DNA from: an uncultured Nitrospinaceae bacterium
GTDB lineage: Bacteria; Nitrospinota; Nitrospinia; Nitrospinales; VA-1
Assembly (NCBI GenBank): GCA_938073925.1
Contig: CALJGH010000074.1
Location: 1-19,710 of the forward strand
Reading direction: 5' to 3'
Length of the DNA stretch: 19,710 bases
Part shown: positions 7,317-14,261 of the stretch, piece after piece
Layout of the letters: the number at the start of each line of letters is the position of its first letter
Position numbering within the stretch: position 1 is the stretch's first letter
The notes under the pieces: model-generated
Seen by the model: the letters and a program-made list of their open reading frames with translations, nothing else
What the model was told of the DNA's origin: nothing
The model's database searches: none
Position numbers and translations under genes: made by a program

Positions 7317-8816
7317 CTAAACTCGGGTAAACCCATTCATCCAGGCTGGCAAATCAGGATGAATGCCTTTCAACACCTCTGACTGTTCACGAGTAAAGGG
7401 TTTCAAAACGGCCAAAAGCATGGCAAAGGATAATAGATAAACCAAAGCCCCAATAAAAATATTATCCCAAACCAAAAGGGTGGTCGCCAGTGCTGGAACT
7501 ACCGCCGCTAGGGAAAACAAAAGGCATTTTCCAAGAACCGGTAGAACGGGCATAACATCTAACTGCCTTTGAATAACATAAAGCTGTCTGAGAACCATAT
7601 AGACCATGGAGATTCCAGTCGCAGTCAGCGCACCTATCTCCTGATAAAGAGGAATCAAAACCAGGTTCAATAAAATGTTAAGCAAACTGCTTTCGACATT
7701 TGACCAAATGACCGTATTTCTTCGCTCAAGTATAAACAAGGTAGAAGTGACAAAGTCCAATCCCAGTATGGTGGCCGCCCCAAGAAAAAGAATATAAAAA
7801 GACAACAGCGCACCCGCCTCTTTGAATTGCTCTCCATACACCATTTGAATTAAAGGTTCGGCATTAAAAAATGCAAACACAAAAATGGGGACGGTAAGAA
7901 AACTTGCGAACCCTACTATCTGGCACCAAATTTTGCTCATTCCTTTTTCAGAATCCCGCGCATAGGTTTCAGTCAAAATAGAGAAGGCCATCGGCCCCAC
8001 CCCCATCATCACAAACGCCAGCATTCCTCCGAGTCCAGTAGCCAAATGATAAAACCCGATTTTCTCCTGAGCCACCTGAAAATAATTCATCAACAGGACG
8101 TCGCTTTGCGTTATCAATCCAAAACTGAATAACGTGATCATATAAGATGCCCATGCCAGAGATGGCAGCTCTTTCAAATCGGGGGCCTCGGTCGCTCCCT
8201 TCAGATCATGGGATACCAGCGCCATATAAACCAGAATATTGATTGTAGTAGCAATAATATAGGCGTAGAGAATGCCATAGATCCCATAATCCAAAACAAT
8301 GAACAGTCCCAGAAAAGCCAGATTCAAAAATGCACATCCGGTTTCAGTCATCGATACGGTTTTGTATTGCAACCGCGTCATAAAAAGAGTGCTTAAAAGT
8401 GAATTTAGGGAAATGATAAAAAAATAGAGAATGAGAACCAGACGATACTCCATCAAATGCGGAGTTCCCATAAAATCCATGTAGTAATGAAGGCAAACAT
8501 AAATCAAGGCACAGAAAAATATAGAACTGGCACCGCGTATTGCCAGCAATCTCTGAATCAGATATCTTGCCTGTCGACCGCTGGGATCGAGAACGTTTAA
8601 TTCAGGAATCTTTTTGTTGATGAGGGTTTCTAGTCCGAACTGATTGAGCAGCCGAACAAAAGTGGGGATAACCAGAAGAGTCGCATATACTCCCAGCCTC
8701 TCTTTGCCAAGGTAACGGGCAAGAAGAACCGAAATACCAAACAGAAGCACCTGTACGCATATTTTACCGAGAACGTTCCAGGAAATATTAGATATGAATC
8801 GCTGAAAGGAAGACAA
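7317..8816 (-). CDS. Oligosaccharide flippase (Wzx/MATE-like superfamily)
   Basis: A 499-residue polytopic inner-membrane protein with 12-14 hydrophobic segments. The N-terminus is typical of polysaccharide-synthesis flippases (NISWNVLGKICVQVL, followed by ARYLGKERLGVYATLL). These proteins flip undecaprenyl-linked oligosaccharides to the periplasmic face. The start is a TTG at 8816. GGAG lies 9 nt upstream, and an in-frame TAA sits three codons before it, so no longer protein is possible. It is the first gene of the glycan operon, with neuB following after 59 nt. No polymerase, glycosyltransferase or cytidylyltransferase is in the window, so the rest of the pathway must be elsewhere. Confidence 0.88.
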   Translation of the reverse strand: MSSFQRFISNISWNVLGKICVQVLLFGISVLLARYLGKERLGVYATLLVIPTFVRLLNQFGLETLINKKIPELNVLDPSGRQARYLIQRLLAIRGASSIFFCALIYVCLHYYMDFMGTPHLMEYRLVLILYFFIISLNSLLSTLFMTRLQYKTVSMTETGCAFLNLAFLGLFIVLDYGIYGILYAYIIATTINILVYMALVSHDLKGATEAPDLKELPSLAWASYMITLFSFGLITQSDVLLMNYFQVAQEKIGFYHLATGLGGMLAFVMMGVGPMAFSILTETYARDSEKGMSKIWCQIVGFASFLTVPIFVFAFFNAEPLIQMVYGEQFKEAGALLSFYILFLGAATILGLDFVTSTLFILERRNTVIWSNVESSLLNILLNLVLIPLYQEIGALTATGISMVYMVLRQLYVIQRQLDVMPVLPVLGKCLLFSLAAVVPALATTLLVWDNIFIGALVYLLSFAMLLAVLKPFTREQSEVLKGIHPDLPAWMNGFTRV

Positions 8817-8954
8817 ATGCGGTTACTCCAGATAGGGCGAGAACCCCAAAAATGATTCGAGCCCAGACCCGGTTTTAAAACATTACACGTTCTGGACGGC
8901 TTATTATACACTAGGCTTTACAATTATTTTTAACCTCAAAAAGGAGAAAGACCC

Positions 8955-9233
8955 TTGCAGTATAAAGTACTTGTAGCAGCAGAGTTTAAAGGCCTAAACG
9001 AAGATTCACTTGCCGAGGCCATTGGCAGACTGGAAGAACACGGGATGGAAAGAATCCCAACATTAAGCTCTACCTGGGAATTCTCTTGCGAAGCAGAAGA
9101 TGAAACCGATGCCAAAGACAATGCCATACAGGCGTTTATCAATGTTGTTCGCACTCACCCCTGTGAGTTGGGGTTAGTCGTACAAGCAGGGACCTCTCAA
9201 ATTTTGCGACGTAAGAAGAAATTCGAGCCCTGA
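8955..9233 (+). CDS. Conserved-looking small protein of unknown function
   Basis: A 92-residue soluble protein that I do not recognise. It has no signal peptide or membrane segment. The predicted order is a short strand (YKVLVAAEF), helix (DSLAEAIGRLEEHG), strand (WEFSCEAED), helix (DAKDNAIQAFINVVRTH) and strand (ELGLVVQAG), a compact alpha/beta fold with a basic tail (RRKKKFEP). The two cysteines do not form a metal motif. The start is TTG at 8955, strongly supported by AAGGAG with 8-nt spacing. It lies divergent to the flippase and 221 nt before a radical SAM gene that also starts with TTG. Partnership with that enzyme is possible but not shown. Confidence 0.7.
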   Translation: MQYKVLVAAEFKGLNEDSLAEAIGRLEEHGMERIPTLSSTWEFSCEAEDETDAKDNAIQAFINVVRTHPCELGLVVQAGTSQILRRKKKFEP

Positions 9234-9285
9234 AAACAGCCCCTGTGGTATCATGGTTGTTGATTCAAACAATACGAGAACAGCG

Positions 9286-9394
9286 GAGCTTTGTATAATC
9301 CCGATGGAATCAGGATGACAACCTAAAGCCCCGTTACCGTAATGCTGAGCTTGCCGAAGCATCTCGTCTTCTCGTTTTGACATATGCAAAGCTC
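9286..9394. repeat. MITE-like repeat with terminal inverted repeats and two internal palindromes
   Basis: The ends are near-perfect 12-bp inverted repeats: GAGCTTTGTATA (9286-9297) and TATGCAAAGCTC (9383-9394), with one mismatch. Inside are two palindromes. The first, at 9298-9316, has arms ATCCCGAT/ATCAGGAT. The second, at 9342-9362, has arms ATGCT/AGCAT around GAGCTTGCCGA. No open frame is present. The inner motif ATGCTGAGCTTGYCGAAGCAT resembles dispersed intergenic repeats of many bacterial genomes. I see no clear target-site duplication. Confidence 0.55.
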
Positions 9395-9416
9395 TCCCTT
9401 CACAGGGACTTGTTAC

Positions 9417-9422
9417 TATAAT
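9417..9422 (+). promoter_or_regulatory. Possible -10 element for the radical SAM gene
   Basis: A perfect TATAAT lies 33 nt before the TTG start of the radical SAM gene, immediately outside the MITE-like repeat. No convincing -35 box is found at 16-18 nt, so this is only a half-supported promoter. It may need an activator. Confidence 0.35.
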
Positions 9423-9454
9423 TCGACACTCAAAATGCCTTTGGGAGAAAAACC

Positions 9455-10567
9455 TTGAATATTATATTGAACAGTTATTGCAACCTAACCTGCAATTACT
9501 GCTTTGCAGACGAATACATGGAAGAAACGGTAAAGACACCGGGGAAATCCATGGAATACGATTATTTCCTCAACGATTTTCTACCAAAAATCAAGAATAC
9601 GCCGATCATCAACTTCATGGGTGGCGAGCCGACCTTGCACCCCAAGTTTACGGATATTTTTCGCAACACTTATGATGATATTTTACCCTACTCACATCTC
9701 AGTGTATTTACCAATGGGCTGATGCCAGATAAAGCTTTAGACCTGATGCTCGAAATGGCGGGTACAAATGGAGCAAGAACTAAAAATGTCGTTTTCGCTA
9801 TTCTCTTAAACTGGCAGACCATGGAGAATATTTCAGAAAAAAATCACGAGCGCTGTAAAGAGGTAGCAGAAAAAATGTTACGCACAAACGGTTACAGTGT
9901 CACTTTCAGCCTAAACCTATACTCAAAAGATCAGAACCTGGAAAAGCAGTGCGAAGAGATCGATGCCATCTACCAGAAGGTCGGACTGCCCAAAGACAAG
10001 CTATACAAAATTCGCGTCAGCCCTGCGTTTCCAATCATCGGTGGCGAATCAAACGTTTACCTACCCATTCGCGACTACCCAAAAGTTGGCAGGCAAATGC
10101 TAAAAATTCTGCAACGCTTTCCACAAATGTGTTTTCGGTTTGACTGCTCGTTCCCGCCTTGTTTTCTGGATGAAATTGAGGAGGATCAATTCTCGCTTAC
10201 CGATCGATTTTTTTTCCATGGCAACAAACAACTGCCGCCGACAGAGGAATGGAAAAACAACGATTATTATTTTGGTTGCGCAGATGGCAGCCCGATGGAT
10301 ATCGACTCAAAAGGCGATTGCTTCAACTGTTTTCCGTTCCACAATTTAAAACTGGGCAATGTTTCGGATTTTAAGGAAGTGAACTCCATCGCTATGGCGC
10401 AAATGGGGTCCAAATTTTTGAACACCGTGTTCGAAAAGACCGAGGCCAAAGAGCCCTGTAGATCCTGCCCTCACTATATGGTGCGATGCACAAGCGGATG
10501 TTTTGCCTACAACTTCATCGAAGAAGAAGAACTTGCAGCAGTGACTAAAGAACCCGATTCAGCTTGA
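9455..10567 (+). CDS. Radical SAM/SPASM-domain protein
   Basis: A 370-residue cytoplasmic iron-sulfur enzyme. The radical SAM cluster motif CNLTCNYC (Cys9, 13, 16) sits almost at the N-terminus. MGGEPTLHP near residue 55-63 is the GGE SAM-binding motif, and VFTNGL is strand 4. The C-terminal part has SPASM-like cysteines: Cys275, Cys289, Cys292, then Cys335, 338, 345 and 349 (CX2CX6CX3C), suited to one or two auxiliary [4Fe-4S] clusters. SPASM enzymes commonly modify peptides or proteins (RiPP maturases, anaerobic sulfatase-maturing enzymes), but no precursor with a clear leader is evident here. The start is TTG at 9455, preceded by GGGAG. Any later start would remove the cluster motif. The last 23 nt overlap the convergent parvulin gene. 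Confidence 0.85.
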   Translation: MNIILNSYCNLTCNYCFADEYMEETVKTPGKSMEYDYFLNDFLPKIKNTPIINFMGGEPTLHPKFTDIFRNTYDDILPYSHLSVFTNGLMPDKALDLMLEMAGTNGARTKNVVFAILLNWQTMENISEKNHERCKEVAEKMLRTNGYSVTFSLNLYSKDQNLEKQCEEIDAIYQKVGLPKDKLYKIRVSPAFPIIGGESNVYLPIRDYPKVGRQMLKILQRFPQMCFRFDCSFPPCFLDEIEEDQFSLTDRFFFHGNKQLPPTEEWKNNDYYFGCADGSPMDIDSKGDCFNCFPFHNLKLGNVSDFKEVNSIAMAQMGSKFLNTVFEKTEAKEPCRSCPHYMVRCTSGCFAYNFIEEEELAAVTKEPDSA

Positions 10568-10940
10568 TCTCCTGACAAATGATGCCAATGTGGAATCCTT
10601 CATAAGTTTCCACGGGACCAAACACCATCCCCTTTTTGAGGGACATATCTTCAAGTCCATCCATTATAAAATCATTGAGTTCGTCATTGTTTAAAGTTTT
10701 GAAACCACCACGAGGCTGCCGCGGATCATTCTTGTTCCAGCCTACTTCCAGCCAGCCCAGGTTTCCACCATCTTCTTTAGATTCAGAGCAAATGCTGTAT
10801 TTTTCAGTTAACTTCATCAACATTTGCGTCCGTGCAGCTTGGTTGGGCAAGCTTTCAATTGTTTCTTTCAAAAGGTTGGCCACTTCTTCTTTCTCTACTA
10901 ATATATGACGTACCTGTATCTGATGGGTCGCTCCCGCCAT
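10545..10940 (-). CDS. Cytoplasmic parvulin-type peptidyl-prolyl isomerase (PpiC-like)
   Basis: A 131-residue single-domain parvulin with no signal peptide. The rotamase pattern is clear: HQIQVRHILVEKEEVANLL at the start, LTEKYSICSESKEDGGNLGW in the middle, and GMVFGPVETYEGFHIGIICQ at the end. It catalyses cis-trans isomerisation of peptidyl-proline bonds. The linker between helix and active loop is somewhat longer than in PpiC. The ATG at 10940 is preferred: GGGGGA precedes it, and the product then starts like other small parvulins. A GTG at 11003 would add a 21-residue hydrophobic segment and create a membrane anchor, so this choice affects localisation. It is convergent with the radical SAM gene and divergent from maf. 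Confidence 0.8.
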   Translation of the reverse strand: MAGATHQIQVRHILVEKEEVANLLKETIESLPNQAARTQMLMKLTEKYSICSESKEDGGNLGWLEVGWNKNDPRQPRGGFKTLNNDELNDFIMDGLEDMSLKKGMVFGPVETYEGFHIGIICQEIKLNRVL

Positions 10941-11002
10941 GATTCCCCCAAAAATTAAAAAATAAAAGAAGCCAATATAAAGGATTTGCTCCTCAATTAC
11001 CA

Positions 11003-11016
11003 CCCGCTAAAGCGGG
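11003..11016. repeat. Short GC-rich palindrome
   Basis: CCCGCT-AA-AGCGGG forms a 6-bp stem with a minimal loop, in the region between the divergent parvulin and maf genes. It has no T-tract, so it is not a typical terminator. It may be an extragenic palindromic repeat. Confidence 0.4.
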
Positions 11017-11098
11017 AGGCGACGGACAAAAACTTTTTCCGGCTGACAAATAGTAAAATCAGCGTAACGCACCTTTTTCCAATTCTCTCTAGCCAAGC

Positions 11099-11127
11099 TT
11101 GATGAGGAAACGGATTTAGAGTATGTT
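11099..11127 (+). promoter_or_regulatory. Candidate promoter of maf
   Basis: TTGATG (11099-11104) and TATGTT (11122-11127) are 17 nt apart, with 4/6 matches each. The predicted transcription start would fall within a few bases of the maf ATG at 11136, which fits the absence of a ribosome-binding site there. Confidence 0.35.
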
Positions 11128-11135
11128 ACAAACGT

Positions 11136-11744
11136 ATGAAAAATGATGATTCTAAAATAGTACTCGCATCCCAGTCGCCAAGACGTGTGGAGCTTTTAAA
11201 AGAAATATCTTCTCAGTTCGAGGTGGCGCCCAGTTCCATCGAAGAAGTGCTGGACCCTGGATTACGTCCCGAAGAAAATGCCCAAAATTTAGCACGTGCA
11301 AAAGCCGAGTCTATTGCGCCCAGTTTCCCGGACTGTTGGGTCATTGGTGCGGACACTCTGGTAACACTGGATCATGAAATTTTTGGAAAACCTGAAGATA
11401 AAGAAGATGCTAAACGAATTCTCAAAAAGTTAAGTGGTAGGGAGCATACTGTCGTCACAGGAATATGTGTAGTGGGTCCCGAAAAATCGCTCGACAAAGC
11501 AGTGGTCTCTCAAATTAAAATCAAACCCCTGACTGATCAGGAAATCGAAGACTACATCGCCACCGGCGAACCGATGGACAAAGCCGGAGCCTATGCCATT
11601 CAGGGAAAAGGTAATTTTATGGTGCGCTCTTTTTCCGGTTCCAAAAACAACATCATCGGGCTTCCCTTGGACGAACTTAAAATCCTGCTAAAGAAAACCT
11701 ACCACCCTACATACCGCGGTACGTACGGATCAAAATCTTTTTGA
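11136..11744 (+). CDS. maf: Maf/Ham1-like nucleoside triphosphate pyrophosphatase
   Basis: A 202-residue cytoplasmic house-cleaning enzyme of the Maf family, which hydrolyses modified or canonical NTPs (dTTP/UTP or 7-methyl-GTP type) to monophosphate and pyrophosphate. Diagnostic segments are the N-terminal LASQSPRR loop (residues 10-17), VIGADTLV with the catalytic Asp73, FGKPED, LSGREHTVVTG and DKAGAYAIQGKG. The length is normal for the family, with a short extra basic C-terminal tail. Which Maf subfamily it belongs to is not certain; DKAGAYAIQG is typical of the dTTP/UTP (YhdE-like) group. No Shine-Dalgarno sequence precedes the ATG, so the message may be leaderless. It stands alone, with no tight neighbour. 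Confidence 0.92.
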   Translation: MKNDDSKIVLASQSPRRVELLKEISSQFEVAPSSIEEVLDPGLRPEENAQNLARAKAESIAPSFPDCWVIGADTLVTLDHEIFGKPEDKEDAKRILKKLSGREHTVVTGICVVGPEKSLDKAVVSQIKIKPLTDQEIEDYIATGEPMDKAGAYAIQGKGNFMVRSFSGSKNNIIGLPLDELKILLKKTYHPTYRGTYGSKSF

Positions 11745-11850
11745 CCTCTTCCAGGTTTTCAAAATAGACCTATCAGCTGCGGTGTTTCGCCACAGAAAGG
11801 TCTTGACAAATCAAGGGTTTTAGCATTTTTAAATCGCTTTGGCTCTCAAA

Positions 11851-11879
11851 TTAACTTGCGCAAACTTGCGGATTATAAT
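11851..11879 (+). promoter_or_regulatory. Promoter of the Zn-ribbon/FGE-like/MFS operon
   Basis: TTAACT (11851-11856) and a perfect TATAAT (11874-11879) are separated by 17 nt. Transcription should begin near 11886, about 17 nt before the hairpin at 11903. A perfect TTGACA also occurs at 11803-11808, but it lacks a good -10 box. Confidence 0.6.
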
Positions 11880-11902
11880 CTAATTTAACAAACGGATACT
11901 TT

Positions 11903-11938
11903 GCGAGCCGCCAAAAGAAAACGGCTTGCTCTTTTTTT
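11903..11938 (+). terminator. Intrinsic terminator, possibly an attenuator
   Basis: GCGAGCCG (11903-11910) pairs with CGGCTTGC (11922-11929), an 8-bp stem with one G-T pair. TCTTTTTTT follows immediately. It lies 159 nt after maf but only about 17 nt after the predicted start of the downstream operon, so it may end maf transcription, attenuate the operon, or both. Confidence 0.65.
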
Positions 11939-11952
11939 ACTTAGGTAGGAAA

Positions 11953-12180
11953 ATGAACCAGCATCAAAATATTCACGAAATTCAGGGGCGTTGCGATAAA
12001 TGCCAGGGACCGATCTTTTTGAATCGTTCAATGGACTGGTATGGCAATAGCATTGTAACGCTCAATTGCTGGAACGGCCATTACAAGTGGATCAACATAG
12101 AAAACCTGGATACCCGCGAAGACCTGGCACCCGAAACCAAACGCGACCTGGTAACTCATATAAGTTTCTTCAATTTGTAA
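11953..12180 (+). CDS. Small Zn-ribbon-like protein of unknown function
   Basis: A 75-residue soluble protein that I do not recognise. It carries a probable zinc site: CDKC at Cys14/Cys17 and CWNGH with Cys39/His43, a C-x2-C ... C-x3-H arrangement separated by about 21 residues containing two strands. A short acidic C-terminal half follows. The ATG at 11953 is chosen with AGGTAGGA just upstream. An earlier TTG at 11926 would lie inside the terminator hairpin. The TAA stop overlaps the ATG of the next gene (TAATG), so it is translationally coupled to the exported FGE-like protein. A regulatory or metal-sensing role is possible but unproven. Confidence 0.7.
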   Translation: MNQHQNIHEIQGRCDKCQGPIFLNRSMDWYGNSIVTLNCWNGHYKWINIENLDTREDLAPETKRDLVTHISFFNL

Positions 12181-12968
12181 TGAGCCCATGTATTACCAAA
12201 CTGAAATCTATTCTTCCCCTTCTTTTTCTAGCAGCATTCTCTTTTGTTTTTCCTGCTCAGGCTCAAGACAATCCGCCTGCCAACATGGTTTTAATTCCGC
12301 AGGGCTATTTTCAGATGGGAACTTCATCGGGCAATGACGATGAAAAACCCATGCACTTTGTCTATACCTCCGGCTTTTATATCGATAAGTACGAAGTCAG
12401 CAATCAGGATTATCAGGCTTTTATGGATGACACCGATCACCCGGTTCCTATTTTCTGGGATGATCCACGATTCAATGATGCGGAGCAACCCGTCATCGGA
12501 GTAAGCTGGCACGATGCCATGTCTTACGCAAAATGGAAAGGCCGCCGTCTCCCCACCGAAGCCGAATGGGAAAAAGCCGCGCGTGGCAACGATGGTCGCC
12601 TGTGGCCATGGGGTAGAAAATTTGATAAAGGATTTTTCTTTTTCTTCGTGAACATTTTCGGCGAAAACGATAAATACGCACATACCGCGCCTGTCAATTA
12701 TTACCACTCAGGTATCAGTCCATTTGGCTTGTACAACATGGCTGGCAACGTGTGGGAATGGTGCCTCGACTGGTACGACGAAAATTATTACCATGCCAGT
12801 CCTGAGATCAACCCCGAAGGTCCACAAGGTCCGCTGAAGATGAAAGTTCTTCGAGGTGGTTCCTGGGTGAACAGCATCGAAGGTGTAAAAGTAGTAAAAC
12901 GCGCTCGCAATTTTCCACATATCAAAAATGAAATTTACGGTTTTCGAACCGTGCTTCCCCTTCCGTGA
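12180..12968 (+). CDS. Exported FGE-sulfatase (SUMF1) domain protein lacking the catalytic cysteines
   Basis: A 262-residue protein with a signal peptide (about residues 5-25, ending PAQAQ), followed by one complete formylglycine-generating-enzyme-like domain. Visible blocks are MVLIPQGYFQMGT, FYIDKYEVSNQDYQAFM, PVIGVSWHDAMSYAKWKGRR, LPTEAEWEKAARG, PFGLYNMAGNVWEW, VLRGGSW and GFRTVLP. True FGEs need a cysteine pair between RGGS and GFR; here that stretch has none, and the domain's only cysteine is in WEWCLDW. It is therefore unlikely to make formylglycine and is better regarded as a periplasmic carbohydrate- or ligand-binding relative. The ATG overlaps the previous stop codon. The gene overlaps the following MFS gene by 4 nt (GTGA). 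Confidence 0.85.
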   Translation: MSPCITKLKSILPLLFLAAFSFVFPAQAQDNPPANMVLIPQGYFQMGTSSGNDDEKPMHFVYTSGFYIDKYEVSNQDYQAFMDDTDHPVPIFWDDPRFNDAEQPVIGVSWHDAMSYAKWKGRRLPTEAEWEKAARGNDGRLWPWGRKFDKGFFFFFVNIFGENDKYAHTAPVNYYHSGISPFGLYNMAGNVWEWCLDWYDENYYHASPEINPEGPQGPLKMKVLRGGSWVNSIEGVKVVKRARNFPHIKNEIYGFRTVLPLP

Positions 12969-14221
12969 GTCCGCCTGCAAAAAAGCTCGCAATTGTTTCC
13001 TGGTCTCTCTACGATTTTGCCAACACCATTTTTTCGATGAACGTGATCTCCCTCTACTTCGCGTTATGGGTGACAGTAGATCATGGCGGGCAGGATATTT
13101 TATACAGTTTTGCCCTTTCGCTTTCCATGCTGGCGGTAGCTGTCAGCGTGCCTGTATTAGGTGCCACCTCAGACACAACCGGAAAACGTCAGCGCCCGTT
13201 AGCATCGCTCACCCTTGTTTGTGTGATTTGCACGGCACTCATTGGTGGAACCCCTAATCTATGGGTAGGTTTGGTTTTATTTGTCATTGCCAATTATTGT
13301 TATCAGTCAGCACTGGTTTTTTATAACGGTATGTTGCCCTCCGTTTCACATGGCACTCATGTTGGTCTGGTTTCTGGCTATGGCGTTTCACTGGGTTACA
13401 TGGGTTCCATAGCAGGGTTGTTGATGGTGAAACCGTTTGTTGAAGAAAGTGGTCGCTCGGCAGCATTTCTGCCAACCGCTGCGCTGGTTTTATTCTTTTC
13501 CCTACCCTGTTTTTTTTTCGTTAGAGACCCGGAAAAGAAATATTATCCTCCCGTTCAGATCACAAAAGTGTTTGCCACTCTTAAAGAAACGTTATCGCGC
13601 ATAAAACATTACAAATCATTATTCCAATTCATCATCATTCATTTTCTTGTTCTCGATGCGGTGAACACCATCATCGCTTTTATGGCCGTTTACGCTACCA
13701 AAGTAATAGGATTCGATGGCAACGAAATCACACAATTCCTTATATCGTCGACGGTGGGCGCAATGATAGGCGCTATTATTATCGGATTTCTTATAAAGCA
13801 TAAAGGCAGTATCTGGGCTTACTGGCTGGTCCTGTGGCTATGGATTGCGGCTCTTTCTCTAGCCGCTGTTAGCCAAAGCACAACCCTGTTCTGGTGTGTC
13901 GGCCCATTGGCAGGAATGGGGATGGGAGGCGTCTGGGTCGTCAGCCGAGCTATTCTAGTCGAATTATCTCCGCCCGAAAAACTGGGAGAGTTTTTTGGGT
14001 TCTATAGTTTAGCCGGGAAAACCGCTTCTATTTTTGGTCCCCTGCTTTGGGGTAGTGTTGTCTGGGTTCTGGATGACACTCAAACTTTGAAGTACCGTGC
14101 AGCAGTCACCTTGCTTCTTTGCATCGTCATCGCCGCGGCTTTCCTGTTCCGAAACTTCAGCCTCCATATTTCACAAGCAAACAATTCAATTGACATCCCC
14201 CCTACGAATGATAAATTTTAA
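12965..14221 (+). CDS. MFS transporter, UMF1/Atg22-like family
   Basis: A 418-residue inner-membrane protein with about 12 transmembrane segments. The opening SWSLYDFANTIFSMNVISLYF is characteristic of the UMF1 family, whose eukaryotic relative Atg22 effluxes amino acids from the vacuole. The loop-2/3 motif is LGATSDTTGKRQRPL, and a basic central loop FVRDPEKKYYPP splits the two six-helix halves. The substrate in bacteria is not established. The GTG at 12965 overlaps the FGE-like gene's stop by 4 nt, so the two are co-translated and probably work together or are at least co-expressed. A parvulin foldase gene follows after 40 nt. Confidence 0.85.
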   Translation: MSPPAKKLAIVSWSLYDFANTIFSMNVISLYFALWVTVDHGGQDILYSFALSLSMLAVAVSVPVLGATSDTTGKRQRPLASLTLVCVICTALIGGTPNLWVGLVLFVIANYCYQSALVFYNGMLPSVSHGTHVGLVSGYGVSLGYMGSIAGLLMVKPFVEESGRSAAFLPTAALVLFFSLPCFFFVRDPEKKYYPPVQITKVFATLKETLSRIKHYKSLFQFIIIHFLVLDAVNTIIAFMAVYATKVIGFDGNEITQFLISSTVGAMIGAIIIGFLIKHKGSIWAYWLVLWLWIAALSLAAVSQSTTLFWCVGPLAGMGMGGVWVVSRAILVELSPPEKLGEFFGFYSLAGKTASIFGPLLWGSVVWVLDDTQTLKYRAAVTLLLCIVIAAAFLFRNFSLHISQANNSIDIPPTNDKF

Positions 14222-14261
14222 ACAACTATAAAATTCCCTAAACTGTTGAAAGGCCCTCTCA

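Noticed and set aside
8883..8910. Promoter TTACAC ... TATACA for the small protein at 8955
   Set aside because: The -35 match is poor and the spacing is 16 nt. This AT-rich stretch is plausible as a promoter but not supported well enough to list.
9234..9454. Possible RiPP precursor gene directly before the radical SAM gene
   Set aside because: No short frame with a start, ribosome-binding site and leader-like composition was found. The interval is mostly the MITE-like repeat.
10941..11003. Hydrophobic N-terminal extension making the parvulin a membrane protein
   Set aside because: It would start at GTG with no convincing spacing to a ribosome-binding site, while the ATG at 10940 follows GGGGGA and gives a standard parvulin. 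Kept only as an alternative.
12324..12707. Minus-strand 127-codon open frame
   Set aside because: It is a shadow of the FGE-like gene, whose domain blocks are unmistakable on the plus strand.
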